A stretch of DNA of 64,000 bases from Gigaspora margarita (GCA_009809945.1 WTPW01000664.1:114975-178974); one strand, 5' to 3'. Positions 22,813 through 34,370 are shown, numbered from the stretch's first letter. Notes: generated from the letters alone by a model not told the origin. A program made the numbers and translations.

Positions 22813-23411
22813 ACAGAGAAATTCAATCTGTCAATATGAATAATGAGGTATCAGTGGTAATTTTTATAAATATATATATATATATATAATATTATTAAAA
22901 ATATAATAAAATGTACAGTTATCACATAAATATCTACGCAGTTATATATTCTATATAATTATATTATCTTTGTGTCCATCTTTGTTATATTGAAGGTTTA
23001 TATACAGTGGCCTACTATAATATTGTGAACACTTTTTAAAAATTTATATTAATATAAAACTAAATAAATAAGATATTAAGCTAAAATAAAACTATAAATT
23101 TATTAAATATATATCTTGTAAATAAAAAAAAATAAAATTTTATGCAAATACTTTTTAAAATATTTAAAATTATTTAATTTTGTACAATGTTACATTGGTG
23201 CTAAACAATAATTTTAATTAAAATAATATCTATATAGTAAAAGTTAATTTTTTATTAAAAAAAACTAATTTTAAAATTAAGTAAAAATTATTTAGCATAA
23301 CAAATTATATACAATTTCAAATTTTTATAAAATTTAAAAAATATTAGTTATTACTTTTAAATATTAAAATTAGATTACTAAATTAAAATTACAAATTATT
23401 AAATATAGTAA
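22813..23411. other. 3' flank of kinase relic B, then AT-rich DNA
   Basis: To about 22990 it resembles the 3' flank of the other kinase copies. Beyond that it is A/T-rich without coding evidence. Confidence 0.45.
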
Positions 23412-23578
23412 GGGGCATGCCATTTATCATGTGATATTTTTTTATTTAGTAGCCACCCTCATCCATGTATGGTGTGATCACTTTATCTAATTTTGATTTG
23501 TTAATATAATATATAGATGTGATCATTATCACTGACCATGTATTCATGGTAAAAATCACATGATAAATGGCATGCCCC
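23412..23578. mobile_element. PIF/Harbinger-like MITE (167 bp)
   Basis: Long inverted ends GGGGCATGCCATTTATCATG and CATGATAAATGGCATGCCCC, flanked by TAA on both sides (23409-23411 and 23579-23581). The 3-bp TAA duplication and G-rich tip fit PIF/Harbinger. Related copies are at 27257 and 34215. Confidence 0.85.
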
Positions 23579-24036
23579 TAAGGGCAATAACATTTATTAT
23601 GTAATATTTTAGAGAGTGAGAAGGTCAAGACAAATTTTACCTCTTAGTTTAATTTGATTAGCAAATTATATATATTTATTTTCCAGTTCTTATTTATACT
23701 TCCATACTATCTCTTCATGCTTATTGCCCAGATTCCAGATTTGGTTTGATCCAGAATTTTTAAATTCTCTAAACTGGGCCAAATACTTTTTTAAACCATA
23801 ACTATAAAAATTGTTAGAATATCATCAAATACTTTATTCAAGCCATTATGCTTTAAATTGTTTAAACTGGGTTAATTATTTAAAAAGTGCTATTTAAAAT
23901 TGTTTGAATTAGGCCAAATATTTCAAGTCATAATTATGAAAAAGATATTTTTTATAACTATAGGCAACAAGTAGCAATAACTATAATAAATTTTAATTTT
24001 TTTGCAAGCTATATTATATAATGTATATTTACATAT
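23579..24036. other. AT-rich spacer, no gene seen
   Basis: Contains GATTTGGTTTGATCCAGAA and AAACTGGGCC repeats related to the TTTGA-rich arms near 3.7 kb. No ORF is supported. Confidence 0.3.
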
Positions 24037-24288
24037 GGGGGGACCCACAGCAAAAGGTGGCTTTGGGAAAATCACATGATTTTGAGAAAATCATTGCTAA
24101 ACTTAGTATGTGATTATCAATTATATAGTAGTATAAGATGATTAAACTAAATTTATATATTTTTTTATTAATATTATTGATAATTAAAAATTGTTTTTAC
24201 AAAAATAATGATTAGTTAGATACTTATTATATAAAATCTTAAAATCTGATTGGTTGGCCTGAAGCCACTTTTTGCTATGGGCTCCCTC
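24037..24288. mobile_element. MITE with ACAGCAAAAGGTGGC ends
   Basis: GGGGGGACCCACAGCAAAAGG at the left pairs with CTTTTTGCTATGGGCTCCCTC at the right. Flanking ATAT occurs on both sides (24033-24036 and 24289-24292). A related, shorter element with flanking ATTT is at 31851-31999. Confidence 0.7.
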
Positions 24289-24484
24289 ATATTATATTTA
24301 TTATTTAAAGATAATTGTGACATTTTTAAAATTATGAATTCGAAAATATTTGCATTTCTATCTTTTGTTATTACAATATTTTGAGTATGATCTTGAAGTG
24401 TTCATAATAGTGAACAAAATAGTCTTGCTAGTTTTAATTGAATTTATTTCTTAGTTAATCTTGATGTTCTTTTTTTAATCTTGG

Positions 24485-24690
24485 TATTTTTAAATTTTAT
24501 TAAATTCTGTAGTTTTATTTGAATTGGAACTTGAGATTCATTTTAAATTAGAACCTGAAATTCATCTTGGGTTGGAACTTGAGATTTATCTTGGATCAGA
24601 ACTTGAAATTCTTTTTCAGTTGAAATGTAAGATTCTTTCTGAATTGGGACTTGTAATTCTTTTTGAATCATAACTTGGCTAAAATTTGAA
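24485..24690 (-). repeat. 24-bp coding tandem repeat (QVPIQKES-type)
   Basis: Minus-strand translation gives about seven consecutive 8-residue units like Q-V-P-I-Q-K-E-S and Q-V-L-I-Q-D-K-S. One unit carries a TAA. It lies in the same orientation just downstream of the recombinase relic and could be its C-terminal tail or a separate gene's end. Confidence 0.6.
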
Positions 24691-25464
24691 ATTCTTGAAT
24701 TGCATTAATTAATATCATAGTATTTTTTAATCATTGCTCATTTATAAAAACTTTGTAGGATTATAATCTATTAACTGAACAATGACCTGAAAATTCTATT
24801 ATTGTATGTTTATTTATATTGAGATCAGATAAAAGCTAAATAGATGTTCTTCTTCCTAAATAGTTAGTAATATACTGATCAGTAATATTAATTTTAGTAG
24901 CTTGTACAATATCATTTATCATATTAGCCAATATATGTTTTCCAAGTTCCATTTTGAGAAACCAATTTCCATCTTGAATTTCTTGTAAATTTCTTGTTAA
25001 TTGCAAATAAACTTTTTATATGCATCTGAGAGACATAAATTTATATAATTTTAAAAATTATAAACAGGTTTGTATTCATTATTTGATACTTCTGCAAGAA
25101 TATATATACGTTGGCTAGAAAATTTTCTATATTTGTTATGATCTTTAAGTTCTGCCTGATTGTTCTTCTCATGTCCAATTGTAAAAATCAAGCTTTTATC
25201 TGGTTCAAACTCAAAACAACTTAAAAGAAGTTAATAGTAATCACTACCATGTAATCCTAATAAATATGCATTTCAAAAAATACTTTCCATGTAAGTTGTA
25301 ATGCTATTTGGTCACCTGAATTAAGATATGATAAAATTTGATAAATCTTTTTCTTTGTTAATCTCTTTGATTGATTTACTTCACCAAACTCTTGATCTTG
25401 TAATTCTATACATTTTCCATTTACAACTCAGTACAAGATTTGGAAATTAAAAACAATTATTAAT

Positions 25465-26490
25465 TTTTTTTTTTCAAGTTAAGGTGCTCACTTCAGAAGT
25501 AAGAGTTTTATTCAAGATATTTAGATTATAGATTCTCTACATGGAGGTTACCTGACATAGTACATTGACAAGAGTACAACTAGCCAACCTGCAACTTTTA
25601 GTTGTCTATTTAAGTAGCCACCCGAAGGTTCTACCCTAGCTGCCATACCTGCAATCTGCATACCGGTCATTGTCTATTTTAAACCCTTTGATCAATGCTA
25701 TCTGCTAATCCCTCTTGTATCACTAGAACATGGTCAAGATCTTTTCTACCTCTCTTAGGACTAGTTTATCCTAGTAAGAAACCTAGTAGAGTGGCCTCTG
25801 TCCTACTCAGGTATCATCTACACTTCAGTAACTTACACATCTACTAAGATGGACCACTTGTAGTTAGGGATTATCTTTAAACTGCTACTGTTACCTACTT
25901 CTGCCCTTGCAGAGTTCACCAAGCCCTAGTATCTATGTACTTATTTCTCTTTTAGCTTTCCTAACCTGTTTTCTGCCTGCTCCCAATCTGTAGGCCTAGA
26001 AGGGTTGGTCGGTCTGGCTTTAAGCACCAAATGGACTCCCTCTCCTTGGTACATGCTGTCAAAATATATGTTCTTTTCCTTTGGTGTGTCTTCGATGGCC
26101 CAGTTGGTAGGGTTCTTCAATCCTTTTGTCATAGGCATACTGGCTAGTCTATACATACTATCCAATTCTTTTTCTGTATTATTGTCAAAAGACCAACTAC
26201 TCTCTGCTTGGGACTTGCTAAGGGGTCTGATCTTCAAGTTCTCTTGGTATTACGCAATTCCAATAACCTGCATAACAGATCTAGAATCTTTCACATCAAT
26301 GGAATACACTAAGGGATAGTGCAACCCGAGTTACAGGCCTTATTATAACCCAATTTATTAACAAAAATCAGTTACTGTAATACAAATATAATTTTCAAAA
26401 ATCATTTTTGAGTGGGATTTGAACCCTGTACCTAGTTACAAATTCCTTGGAAGGTAACAACTTTTCAACTTCACTATATCGCTACACTCT
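25465..26490 (-). mobile_element. tRNA-headed, poly(A)-tailed retroposon (1026 bp)
   Basis: On the minus strand the element starts AGAGTGTAGCGATATAGTG (A-box-like), has a clean B box GGGTTCAAATCCC (about 26411-26423) and ends in a poly(A) run (T run 25465-25474). An 11-bp duplication CAATTATTAAT flanks it (25454-25464 and 26491-26501). The body is GC-richer than the surroundings. Two overlapping ORFs (25941-26237 minus, 26005-26319 plus) lie in it, have no recognised domain and are not called. It is long for a SINE. It interrupts the recombinase relic. Confidence 0.85.
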
Positions 26491-26990
26491 CAATTATTAA
26501 TGTTAATATTTTTAATTAAAGATGTTTCAAATAGAAAATATCAAATAAAGTGTAGACTAATACAATTGATTCAACTTTGTATAGTTTTTTATCTTGTTGC
26601 TTAATATTAGCAAAAAATTTATATAGTTCATATTCAAGTTGTTCTTTATCTATCAACGTTTGAATATTATAAAATATTTTTTTTTTTTTGTGATAGTTTT
26701 GTAAAATTCAAATTCACTTTTGCATACAAGTATCAGTATTTTTAATTTTGAATTTTTTTAAGTATCATTAAATGTTGTTTTTAGTTGTAATAACACTTTT
26801 ATATTTTTCTATTATATTCGAAATAGTATTTTCTTCAATTAATTTACTAGCAGAAATAAAACTTGATATGATAAAAGTTTTTTTTTATTTAGTGAAAGAG
26901 TTTTTATTTTTAAATCAAATTCTTTTTTATATAAGGTTAAAATTGTATAGATTACATCACTTTTAATTGAAGAAATAGATAAAAGAATAA

Positions 26991-27665
26991 TAATAACCTG
27001 GGAATAAATCAGTTATTGCCCACTTCATGAATAATAACATATATATATTACCTGGGGTAAGCCTCTATAGTAAATGCTAAAATAGATATTATATAATAAA
27101 TATCATAGTTCTAATTTAATAAGTAAATTTTTAAAAATTATAAAACTTTAAAAATATATATAGTTTGTTATATTAAATAATTTTATTTAATAAAATTGCT
27201 AATTTATTTAATAAAAAATTAAGTTTATATAGTACTATTTTAGTAATTATAGTTAAGGGCATGCTATTTATCATGTAATATTTTTATTTAGTAGCTACTT
27301 TTATTCATATATGGCATGATTATTTTATCTAATTCTAATTGATTAATATAATATTTAGATATGATCACTATTTTTGACCATGTATCTATAATAAAAATTA
27401 TATAATAAATAGCATACTCTTTACTAAAAATATATTAAAATTTAGCAAACTGCACTGATATAAAAATCTAAAACACAAAAAAATGATTTCTCATACTATC
27501 TTTTTTAAAAACATTAACCTATAATAACTTTGTAGTTAATATATTTATATATAACAAAAACTTTATCTAAAAGCAACTTGAATATAGAATTCTAGATCAT
27601 ATGCTAAGAAGAATTAAAATAAAGTTAAAAAAGAGTTCTCTTTGTGTATTTGATTCTCTAAATAA
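26991..27665. other. AT-rich spacer containing a decayed PIF-like MITE (27257-27419)
   Basis: The MITE copy has GGGCATGCTATTTATCATG at its left and an eroded right end AATAGCATACTCT. TAA precedes it and TTA follows. The rest shows no gene. Confidence 0.6.
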
Positions 27666-28856
27666 GGGGGCATCCATAAATAACATTATACAAGTGGGGA
27701 GGAAGAGAGTCACTCAAAATATAATATTTTTTTAATCAGTAAAGAGGGTCAAAAAAATATAATATAATTTTTTTATAAAAATTTGTCTAAATTTTGATCC
27801 AGATGTTCAAATTAAATGATTTTAGTACCATTCGAATCATCTCAAGAAGAGAACTTGAATAGTACCAAAATTATTTAATTTGAATTACTGGATTAAGAGT
27901 TATTAACAAAATACTATTGGTCATGTCTTTTTTTATAAAATTATTATAATTAATCTCTTAGTTTGTAAAGGTTTGCAGGCAAATTTGCCTGCATAATTAC
28001 TATAAATATATTACTGATCTACTTTTTTAATCATTTAAAATATTTAAATAAAATTTGTTATAATAATATTTAAAAACAAGAATTATATTTTTGAATTATT
28101 TAATTTTATATTATAAGACAAAAAGTTTATGTTGCTTATAAGCTAAAAATATTGAATTTTAAAGAAATTTTTTAACCAAAAAAATAATTTACAATATCTT
28201 GGCAAATTTTTTAAATATTGGTTTTAAAAATATAGTTCCTAATATAATATTGTAGTTTATATAAAGAATTACAACTTTTATTATTGTACTTTAAGTAATT
28301 TACTTGTAAAAATTAAGACTTGTATTAGAAGTAAAAATTTTTTTATAGATAGAGACATGTAAAATTTAAGAAAATCTAAAGAAAAAATTTTATAGTAAAA
28401 GTTTCAAAACAAAAACTTTAAACTTTTATTACATCAAAGTTTTTTAATAATTTTAAAACAATTTTATAATAAAGTTGATAAAACAGAACTAATATTATAT
28501 TTTTACTTAAAAAGTATATAGCTAAAATTAATATTTAAAGTTTTATTTAAAAAATTTAAATTTTTAAAATTTATGCAGGCAAATTTGCCTGCATAACAAA
28601 TTAAGGAATAGTTTTTTGTAAATAATTCTTGATCAATAATCCAAATGAAATGATTTTGATATTATTGGATTCATCTGATAAAAATGAATCGAATGGTACC
28701 AAAATCATCCTAATTGAATTACTATATCATAATATATTCAAGTTTTTGTAAAATTTTATATATAAATATACAGATTTTAAAAAATTTTTTTATATAGCCT
28801 AGAGGGGGTCAAGAGCTACTATGTAAAGATATATAATATTATTTATGGATGCCCTC
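27666..28856. mobile_element. PIF/Harbinger-like element (1191 bp) with a nested insertion
   Basis: Ends GGGGGCATCCATAAATAACA and TTATTTATGGATGCCCTC are inverted and flanked by TAA (27663-27665 and 28857-28859). The inside has two copies of the dyad TTTTGGTACCATTCGA with ATCTC (27820-27890, 28650-28725) around a nested palindrome-ended element. No transposase is recognisable. Confidence 0.75.
27945..28612. mobile_element. Palindrome-ended element, copy 1 (nested)
   Basis: Both ends carry the perfect 16-bp palindrome CAGGCAAATTTGCCTG (27976-27991 and 28576-28591). The sequence between resembles that at 30329-30985. The exact outer boundary is unclear here. Confidence 0.6.
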
Positions 28857-29114
28857 TAAAAGACTATGTTGCTATAGAAGATATAGTAGTGCTAAAATTT
28901 TGAAGTTTTTTGTCAGAAGATATAAAAGCTTTAGCAAAACTATACTTTTAGTTAGGTATATTATTCTATATAGCATAAAACTTACAGTTCACTATAAGTT
29001 GGTATTTTTGATATTTCTTCTTGAATTTTTAAAATTTTGCCAAAAAGTAAAAAATCTAGCTTACTTTTACCAAAATATCAGCAATGTTTACTTTTTTCAA
29101 TTTAGAAATACGTT
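28857..29114. other. AT-rich spacer
   Basis: A 96-codon plus ORF (28849-29139) covers this stretch, starting inside the preceding transposon end and finishing inside the next MITE. It has no recognised domain and is not called as a gene. Confidence 0.35.
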
Positions 29115-29295
29115 AGGACCCCGAAATATATATAGATAGGTCAGATTAATTATAGGGTTACTAAAAAAGGAAAGATCTGTAGAAAAAACTTCAAAAATAA
29201 GCAAAAAAATTACTATAAATAGAAAAGATCTGCATAAAAACCCCCAAAAATAAGCAAACTCATACCTGACCTATCTATGTATATTTCGGGGTCCT
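29115..29295. mobile_element. hAT-like MITE (181 bp)
   Basis: Ends AGGACCCCGAAATATA and TATATTTCGGGGTCCT are inverted. AATACGTT is duplicated exactly on both sides (29107-29114 and 29296-29303). No coding capacity. Confidence 0.85.
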
Positions 29296-30104
29296 AATAC
29301 GTTTATCTAATCAAATAAGTAAATTTCAGATTTTGCAAAATAAGTAGAATATAGTAAATCATATAATTAGGATTTATATAGATCATACTTCCCTCCCCCT
29401 AGTGATAAGACTATTAACCAATCAAATTTTATCTTTATAATATTTAAAAAAAAACTCAAAAACATCTTTAATTCTATATGATCAACAACAATTACTATAT
29501 AGTAAAATCCAAATTTTACTATATAAATTGATTATATTTACTTAAGTAAACTTATTCAAGTGGTCAAAATACACTTACTTTAAAATTTTTATTAGTATTA
29601 GAGAATTTTTTATTATTTGCTTTTGATTTTTATATTTAACAAAAAAATTAAAATTTTTTAAAAAAAAATATTTAATAAATATAAAAATTATAAATTGTAT
29701 AATAAAATCTTCTTTAATTTTAATAAAAATTTTAAAGTATATGTATTTTGATCTTTCAAACAAGTTTGCTTAATCAACAATTATTGATTAATATAGTAAA
29801 ATTTAGACTTTACTATGTAGCAACTATTTGTAATTAACCAAAAATCAATTTTATTTCAATATTATTAGCTATTTATACTAGGAATTTGCTAAACATCACA
29901 ACCTGTGATATTGTAAGTTGATCATGTAGTAGACAATTTGCATATCATTCAAAAAATTATGAAAATAATTTTAAATTTAACTATAAATTGGATTTCAAGA
30001 TTAGGTGTAATATAATTAAAAAATTCAAATTTTATTTTATCAAAAATTACTTATTTCTCAAAAATCAGTATAAAGAACTCATCTTTTTTTGAGCAATTTA
30101 CTAT
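29296..30104. repeat. Foldback core copy and AT-rich DNA
   Basis: The dispersed core lies at about 29530-29780: AAGTAAACTTATTCAAGTGG, then CAAAATACACTTAC, and in reverse further on GTATGTATTTTGATC-like sequence and CAAACAAGTTTGCTTAA. The left half also has CAAATCATATAATTAGG-like sequence, as in the element at 47795, so this is a decayed member of that family. No gene. Confidence 0.5.
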
Positions 30105-31080
30105 ATACCATATTTGTCTGAAAATAAGTTACCCTTTTGGCCAAAAAGTTATACAAAAAAACATGAAAGCAGCTTATTTTCAGATTGTTAAATTTTTTGA
30201 AAAATTGAAAAATGTACTAATAAAAGTTGTCAATGCTGTGAAATTTTTACTATAGGTGTATTTCATTATTCTAAACAACTTTACTTAATCGCATTTTTGA
30301 AGTTTACTTAGTAAAAAAAAAAGTTTTATCCCTTAATCTGTAGGCTGTTCCAGGCAAATTTGCCTGAAAAAATACTATAAATATACTTATGATCTACTTT
30401 TTTTAAAAATTAAAATATTAAAATAAAATTTTATTTAATAATATTTGAAAATAAGAATTATGTTTTAGTAAAATTTAATTTTATATTATAAGAAAAAAAG
30501 TATAAGTTGCTTATAAGCTAAAAATAGACAATTTTAAAAAAAATTTTTAACCAAAAAAAATTATCACTAATTCTTGGCGAACTCTATAAATATTAGCTCT
30601 AGCCCTCTGTTTTTAATACATATTGTAGTTTATAAAAAGGATTACAACTTTTATTATTGCAACTTTTGTGATTTACTTGTAAAAATTAAGACTTGTATTA
30701 GAAGTGAAAATTTTTTTTATAGACAGGAACATATAAAATTTAAGAAAAGTTAAAGAAAAATTCTATAGTAAAAATTTTTGAATAAAAACTTTAAAGTTTT
30801 ATTGTATGAAAGTTTTCTAATAATTTTAAAAANTTTTTCTAAGAAAGTTTATAAAATATGTTTTAAAAAAAGTATTTTATAAAGAAAGTATATCCTATAT
30901 TCTTAATAAATTTTTGATTTATTTAAAAAATTATAAATTCCTTTTAATTTTCCAGGCAAATTTGCCTGGAATACGGTTTAAGGGATATGTAGCGACTGTT
31001 AACGATTTCTTTAAAAATTTTTCTGAAAATCTAAAGGGTAGCTTTTTTTGAAAGTAGCTTATTTTCAGACAAATACAGTA
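30105..31080. mobile_element. AGCTTATTTT foldback element with nested palindrome-ended insertion
   Basis: ATACCATATTTGTCTGAAAA at the left pairs with TTTTCAGACAAATACAGTA at the right, with further GTAGCTTATTTTC copies inside. The element at 30329-30985 is inserted in its middle. There is one N at 30833. Confidence 0.65.
30329..30985. mobile_element. Palindrome-ended element, copy 2 (657 bp)
   Basis: Tips TCCCTTAA and TTAAGGGA are inverted, with TA on both sides (30327-30328 and 30986-30987). Just inside each tip is the palindrome CAGGCAAATTTGCCTG (30351-30366 and 30953-30968). The TA duplication suggests Tc1/mariner mobilisation. No coding capacity. Confidence 0.75.
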
Positions 31081-31850
31081 CATCATTAATACCTAAATTT
31101 ATATATATACTAATCCTAATATAAACTAATTTAAGAGCTAATTCATATAAAAATAGCAGTATTTTTATAATAAAATTTGTGACAAATTTAATATAAAATT
31201 TATATATGACCTAAATTTGGAATTCCTTTCTATGTATATAATTGTAAAGAAATTTTATATAATTGCTAAAAAAAAATTAAGATATCTCAAGAACTACTTA
31301 ACCAATTTTATTGATTTTACTACTATTAGAATCAGAAAAAAGCTTTACAAACTTTAATTAAAAACTAAAAAGATTAACTTAATAAAAAAACAACTTTACT
31401 TAGAAAGAACTACCAGATTTGATTCATGTATAAATTTTATATATTAACTTATCCCCAAATGTTATTATAAAGCTACTATAGTAACTCTGCTATTCTTACA
31501 CAAATTAGCTTTTAAAGAATTTTGTCTATACTATAAATTTAGTACACATTCAAGATTGTAATTTATTTATATACATATATAATCTAATCCTAAGCAATTT
31601 ATCCTTATATTATCACTAGAACTACTTTTCTGTCTAATACTAACTTTGTGTAATTTTAATCTAATATCAAGTTAAAACTAAACCTACTTTCTGTATAACA
31701 TTTTAAATTTACCTTTTGCAATTCTATTTTATATTTAATTTTAATTTCATATAATCCTATCCTAATATTTAAACATAGCTAATTCTAATTATGTTTACTT
31801 TTAATTTCATTCTAGCCTATTATTAACCAACAAAACCAATGTTTATATTT
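31081..31850. other. AT-rich spacer, no gene seen
   Basis: Contains the dispersed module TTTTACTACTATTAGAATCA with CTTTACAAACTTTAATTAA (31310-31370) and CTAATYCTAA-rich low complexity (31600-31830). Confidence 0.4.
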
Positions 31851-31999
31851 GGAAACCCCATAGCAAAAGGGAGCAGTAGGACAAAAATTTTGTTTTTGTA
31901 ATTTTATAAAAATTGTATCCTATTAATCTAATTTTTCAAGAAATCAATTAAAATAAAAAAAATTTTTTGTCCTACTGCCCTTTTTGCTATGGAGGTCCC
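31851..31999. mobile_element. MITE with CCATAGCAAAAGG ends (149 bp)
   Basis: GGAAACCCCATAGCAAAAGGG at the left and CCCTTTTTGCTATGGAGGTCC at the right are inverted. The arms continue through AGTAGGACAAAAATTTT. ATTT flanks both sides (31847-31850 and 32000-32003). Related to the MITE at 24037. Confidence 0.75.
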
Positions 32000-32006
32000 A
32001 TTTGTA

Positions 32007-32125
32007 GCTGAAAGTTAATACTTAACTGAAGTTGCACTTGACTAAAATTAGTCTAAAATTAAATAATTTTGAGGTGTAATTTTAGTCTACTAAAATTGCA
32101 ACTTCAGTTGGATATTAACTTCAGT
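32007..32125. repeat. Short imperfect palindrome
   Basis: AGTTAATACTTAACTGAAGT near 32010 is mirrored by ACTTCAGTTGGATATTAACT near 32100, with GACTAAAATTA / TAATTTTAGTC inside. Probably a tiny foldback element. Confidence 0.55.
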
Positions 32126-32419
32126 TATATCATTTATATCAAAAAACTCATTACTAACTATCATTCAATAACTGTTATTAATTACAGAAGAATTAATATA
32201 GCAACTTCAATAAAACAAAAGCCCTAATAAATAATTCTGTATGTTTTCAAAAATAAGCTACTTTTTTTTGCTAATTTTTAATACAAAAAATCTGGGAATA
32301 GCTTATTTTTGGGTTATTTACCATTTTAATTAATTTAAGGTACAACAAAATAACTTATTTTCAGATACAAAGCTCTAAAAAGTAAAATTAATAATAACAA
32401 ATAAATAAATATGTTGTAT

Positions 32420-33003
32420 TACCATATGTTTCTGAAAATAAATTGCTCGATTTTGAACACAAAAAATCAGAGCAGCTTATTTTAGTTAATCAATTATAAT
32501 CACTACATAGTAAAGTTATAATTTTATTATATAAATCGATTATAGTCGCTTAAGTAAACTTATTCTAAAGGTCAAAATACGTATATTTTGAAATTTTCAT
32601 ATAAATCAGAGAACTTTTTATTATTTGACTTTTAATTTTTACACTCAACGAATATGTTTTTTAAAAAAAATTAAAATTTTCTGTTAAACGTAAAAATTAA
32701 AAGTCAAATAATAAAAAATTATCTGATTTATATAAAAATTTCAGCATATACGTATTTTGATATTGCAAATAAGTTTACTTAAGTGCTTATAATCGATTTA
32801 TATAGTAAAATTATAACTTTACTATGTAGCGAGTATAATCGATTGTGAGAGTAGCTTATTTTTGGAACTAAAAATTTTGTTAATTATCTTTTGGTGTGAC
32901 AAAGGGGTAGCTTATTTTCAGGTCAAAGGCATTTTTATGTTTTTGAATCAAAACAGGGGGTAGCTTATTTTTGAATATAGCTTATTTTTGGAAATGTACG
33001 GTA
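32420..33003. mobile_element. AGCTTATTTT foldback element with complete core
   Basis: Ends ACCATATGTTTCTGAAAATAA and TTATTTTTGGAAATGTACGGT. The middle carries the core AAGTAAACTTATTC, CAAAATACGTATA, ATTATTTGACTTTTAATTTT and the reverse of each (32540-32850). Confidence 0.65.
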
Positions 33004-33170
33004 GCTCCAGTAAATAATGATTAAATAGAGATTAAATTATGGTTTATTATTGTAATGAAAAAAAAATAATAAAATAAAATAAATAAAAAAATTTATTTGT
33101 GTATAATATGGTTTGTATAACCTGTAATATTGCAACCTGCTATGATTAACAAAAATTCTTATACTATACA

Positions 33171-33628
33171 TATGGGCTCATTTAAGTCATTTATAAGTAG
33201 GGCTTATTTTTTTAAAAATTTAAGGCTAAATAACTTTTTATTTACTAGTCCGTTTTGAATGATTTTGCTACCAAAATGTTCGTCTCCTTGAGACGATTCC
33301 AACGAGCCCAAAATCATCAAAATCCAATTACAGGATCGCGAGATAATGCGCTATCAAATAGTGATGCAGCTAGAAGATAAGATTGATGGGTTGGACTATG
33401 TACAACCTATCAATCCTACCCTCTAGGTGTGTCACTATTTGACAGCGCATTATCTCGCGATCCTGTGATTGGATTTTGATGATTTTGGGCTTGTTGGAAT
33501 CGTCTCAAGGAGACGAACATTTTGGTAGTAAAATCATTCAAAACAGACCAGTAGATCAAAAGGTATTTAGCCTTAAATTTTTAAAAAAATAAGCTCTACT
33601 TATAAATAATTTAAATCAGCCCATATAA
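33171..33628. mobile_element. Large foldback with about 200-bp arms and a hairpin at its tip
   Basis: The left arm from TATGGGCTCATTTAAG and the right arm to GATTTAAATCAGCCCATA-like sequence are inverted and about 90 percent alike over about 205 bp. They include TTCGTCTCCTTGAGACGA and GGATCGCGAGATAATGCGC. The short spacer has its own hairpin GATTGATGGGTTG / CAACCTATCAATC. No ORF. Confidence 0.8.
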
Positions 33629-33747
33629 TATATATAGGTTATAATAATGGTGACCCCTTTATTTCTTTAAAAAAATTACATGATTTTCTGTACTCTACTT
33701 AATAGATGAAACATATCAAAGATCAATTTACTCTTTCTTGGTGATTT

Positions 33748-34005
33748 TCATTTAGAAGAGAATATAAATTTATTACTACTTTTTCTACTATTTTTTATTA
33801 CTGAAACTACTTTTCTCATTAATGAAATTATTTGCTCTATTTGATTGTTCAAAGCTAGTGATATAGGACCATTACTAAAGTAATTATAGGACAAGTCACT
33901 TGAAGTACTAAGAGAGAGTACTATGAAATTAGATACCATATTATAGATTAAAACAGGTTCATATCCTACTAAATTATAAGCAAAAGTTATTTTATGAATC
34001 TGAGC
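33748..34005 (-). pseudogene. Short coding relic, unidentified
   Basis: An open minus frame of about 85 codons contains K-K-A-Q-I-H-K-I-T-F-A-Y-N-L-V-G-Y-E-P, then Y-N-M-V-S-N-F-I-V-L, then N-N-Q-I-E-Q-I-I-S-L-M-R-K, and stops at 33748. Only the part from the internal ATG forms a conventional ORF (63 codons). It may be an exon or relic; I do not recognise the family. Confidence 0.35.
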
Positions 34006-34214
34006 CTTTTTAATACTATTATTTTATATTCACTTCTTTAAAAATAGTAGGTAGCTAGAGCAACCTTAGACAGTGAACACTTTGTGTGATTTCACTTGTT
34101 ACTGTGATTTATCTAAGTTGAAAAACATTTTTTAATAAAACTTAACAAAAAAGATTTATACCAATTTGCAATTACGAAAGAGGCTACAATTAAAGTATAT
34201 AAGGATACTAGTAA

Positions 34215-34370
34215 GGGGCATGCCATTTATCATATAATTTTTACCATAAATACATAGTCAGTGATGGTAATCACATTTATATATTATATTAAAAAATCAA
34301 AATTAAATAAATATATATGGATAGGAGTGGCTACTAAGTAAAAAATATCACATGATAAATAGCACGCCCC
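34215..34370. mobile_element. PIF/Harbinger-like MITE, copy 3 (156 bp)
   Basis: GGGGCATGCCATTTATCATA and ATGATAAATAGCACGCCCC are inverted. TAA occurs on both sides (34212-34214 and 34371-34373). The middle is oriented opposite to the copy at 23412. Confidence 0.85.

Larger units (their letters stand above)
24470..26990 (-). pseudogene. Crypton-type tyrosine recombinase relic (DUF3504-like), split by a SINE
   Basis: Reading minus from about 26990, a piece near 26660-26520 gives I-D-K-E-Q-L-E-Y-E-L-Y-K-F-F-A-N-I-K-Q-Q-D, like the N-terminal helical region of this family. The retroposon at 26490-25465 interrupts it. After it come E-L-Q-D-Q-E-F-G-E-V-N-Q-S-K-R-L-T, then G-L-H-G-S-D-Y-Y where an Arg of G-L-R-G is expected, then Y-L-G-R-R-T-S-I and E-F-S-G-H-C-S-V-N-R-L with S-Y-K. 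These match the R, H and G-H box order of fungal Crypton / KIAA1958-like recombinases from general knowledge. Many stops and frameshifts show it is dead. The 3' end runs into an 8-residue repeat (24485-24690). Confidence 0.65.

Noticed and set aside
25941..26319. Two overlapping ORFs of about 100 codons on opposite strands
   Set aside because: Both lie in the body of the poly(A)-tailed retroposon; openness follows its higher GC content. No recognised domain.
28849..29139. 96-codon plus ORF
   Set aside because: Starts within one transposon end and finishes in another MITE; no domain, basic/aromatic AT-rich composition.
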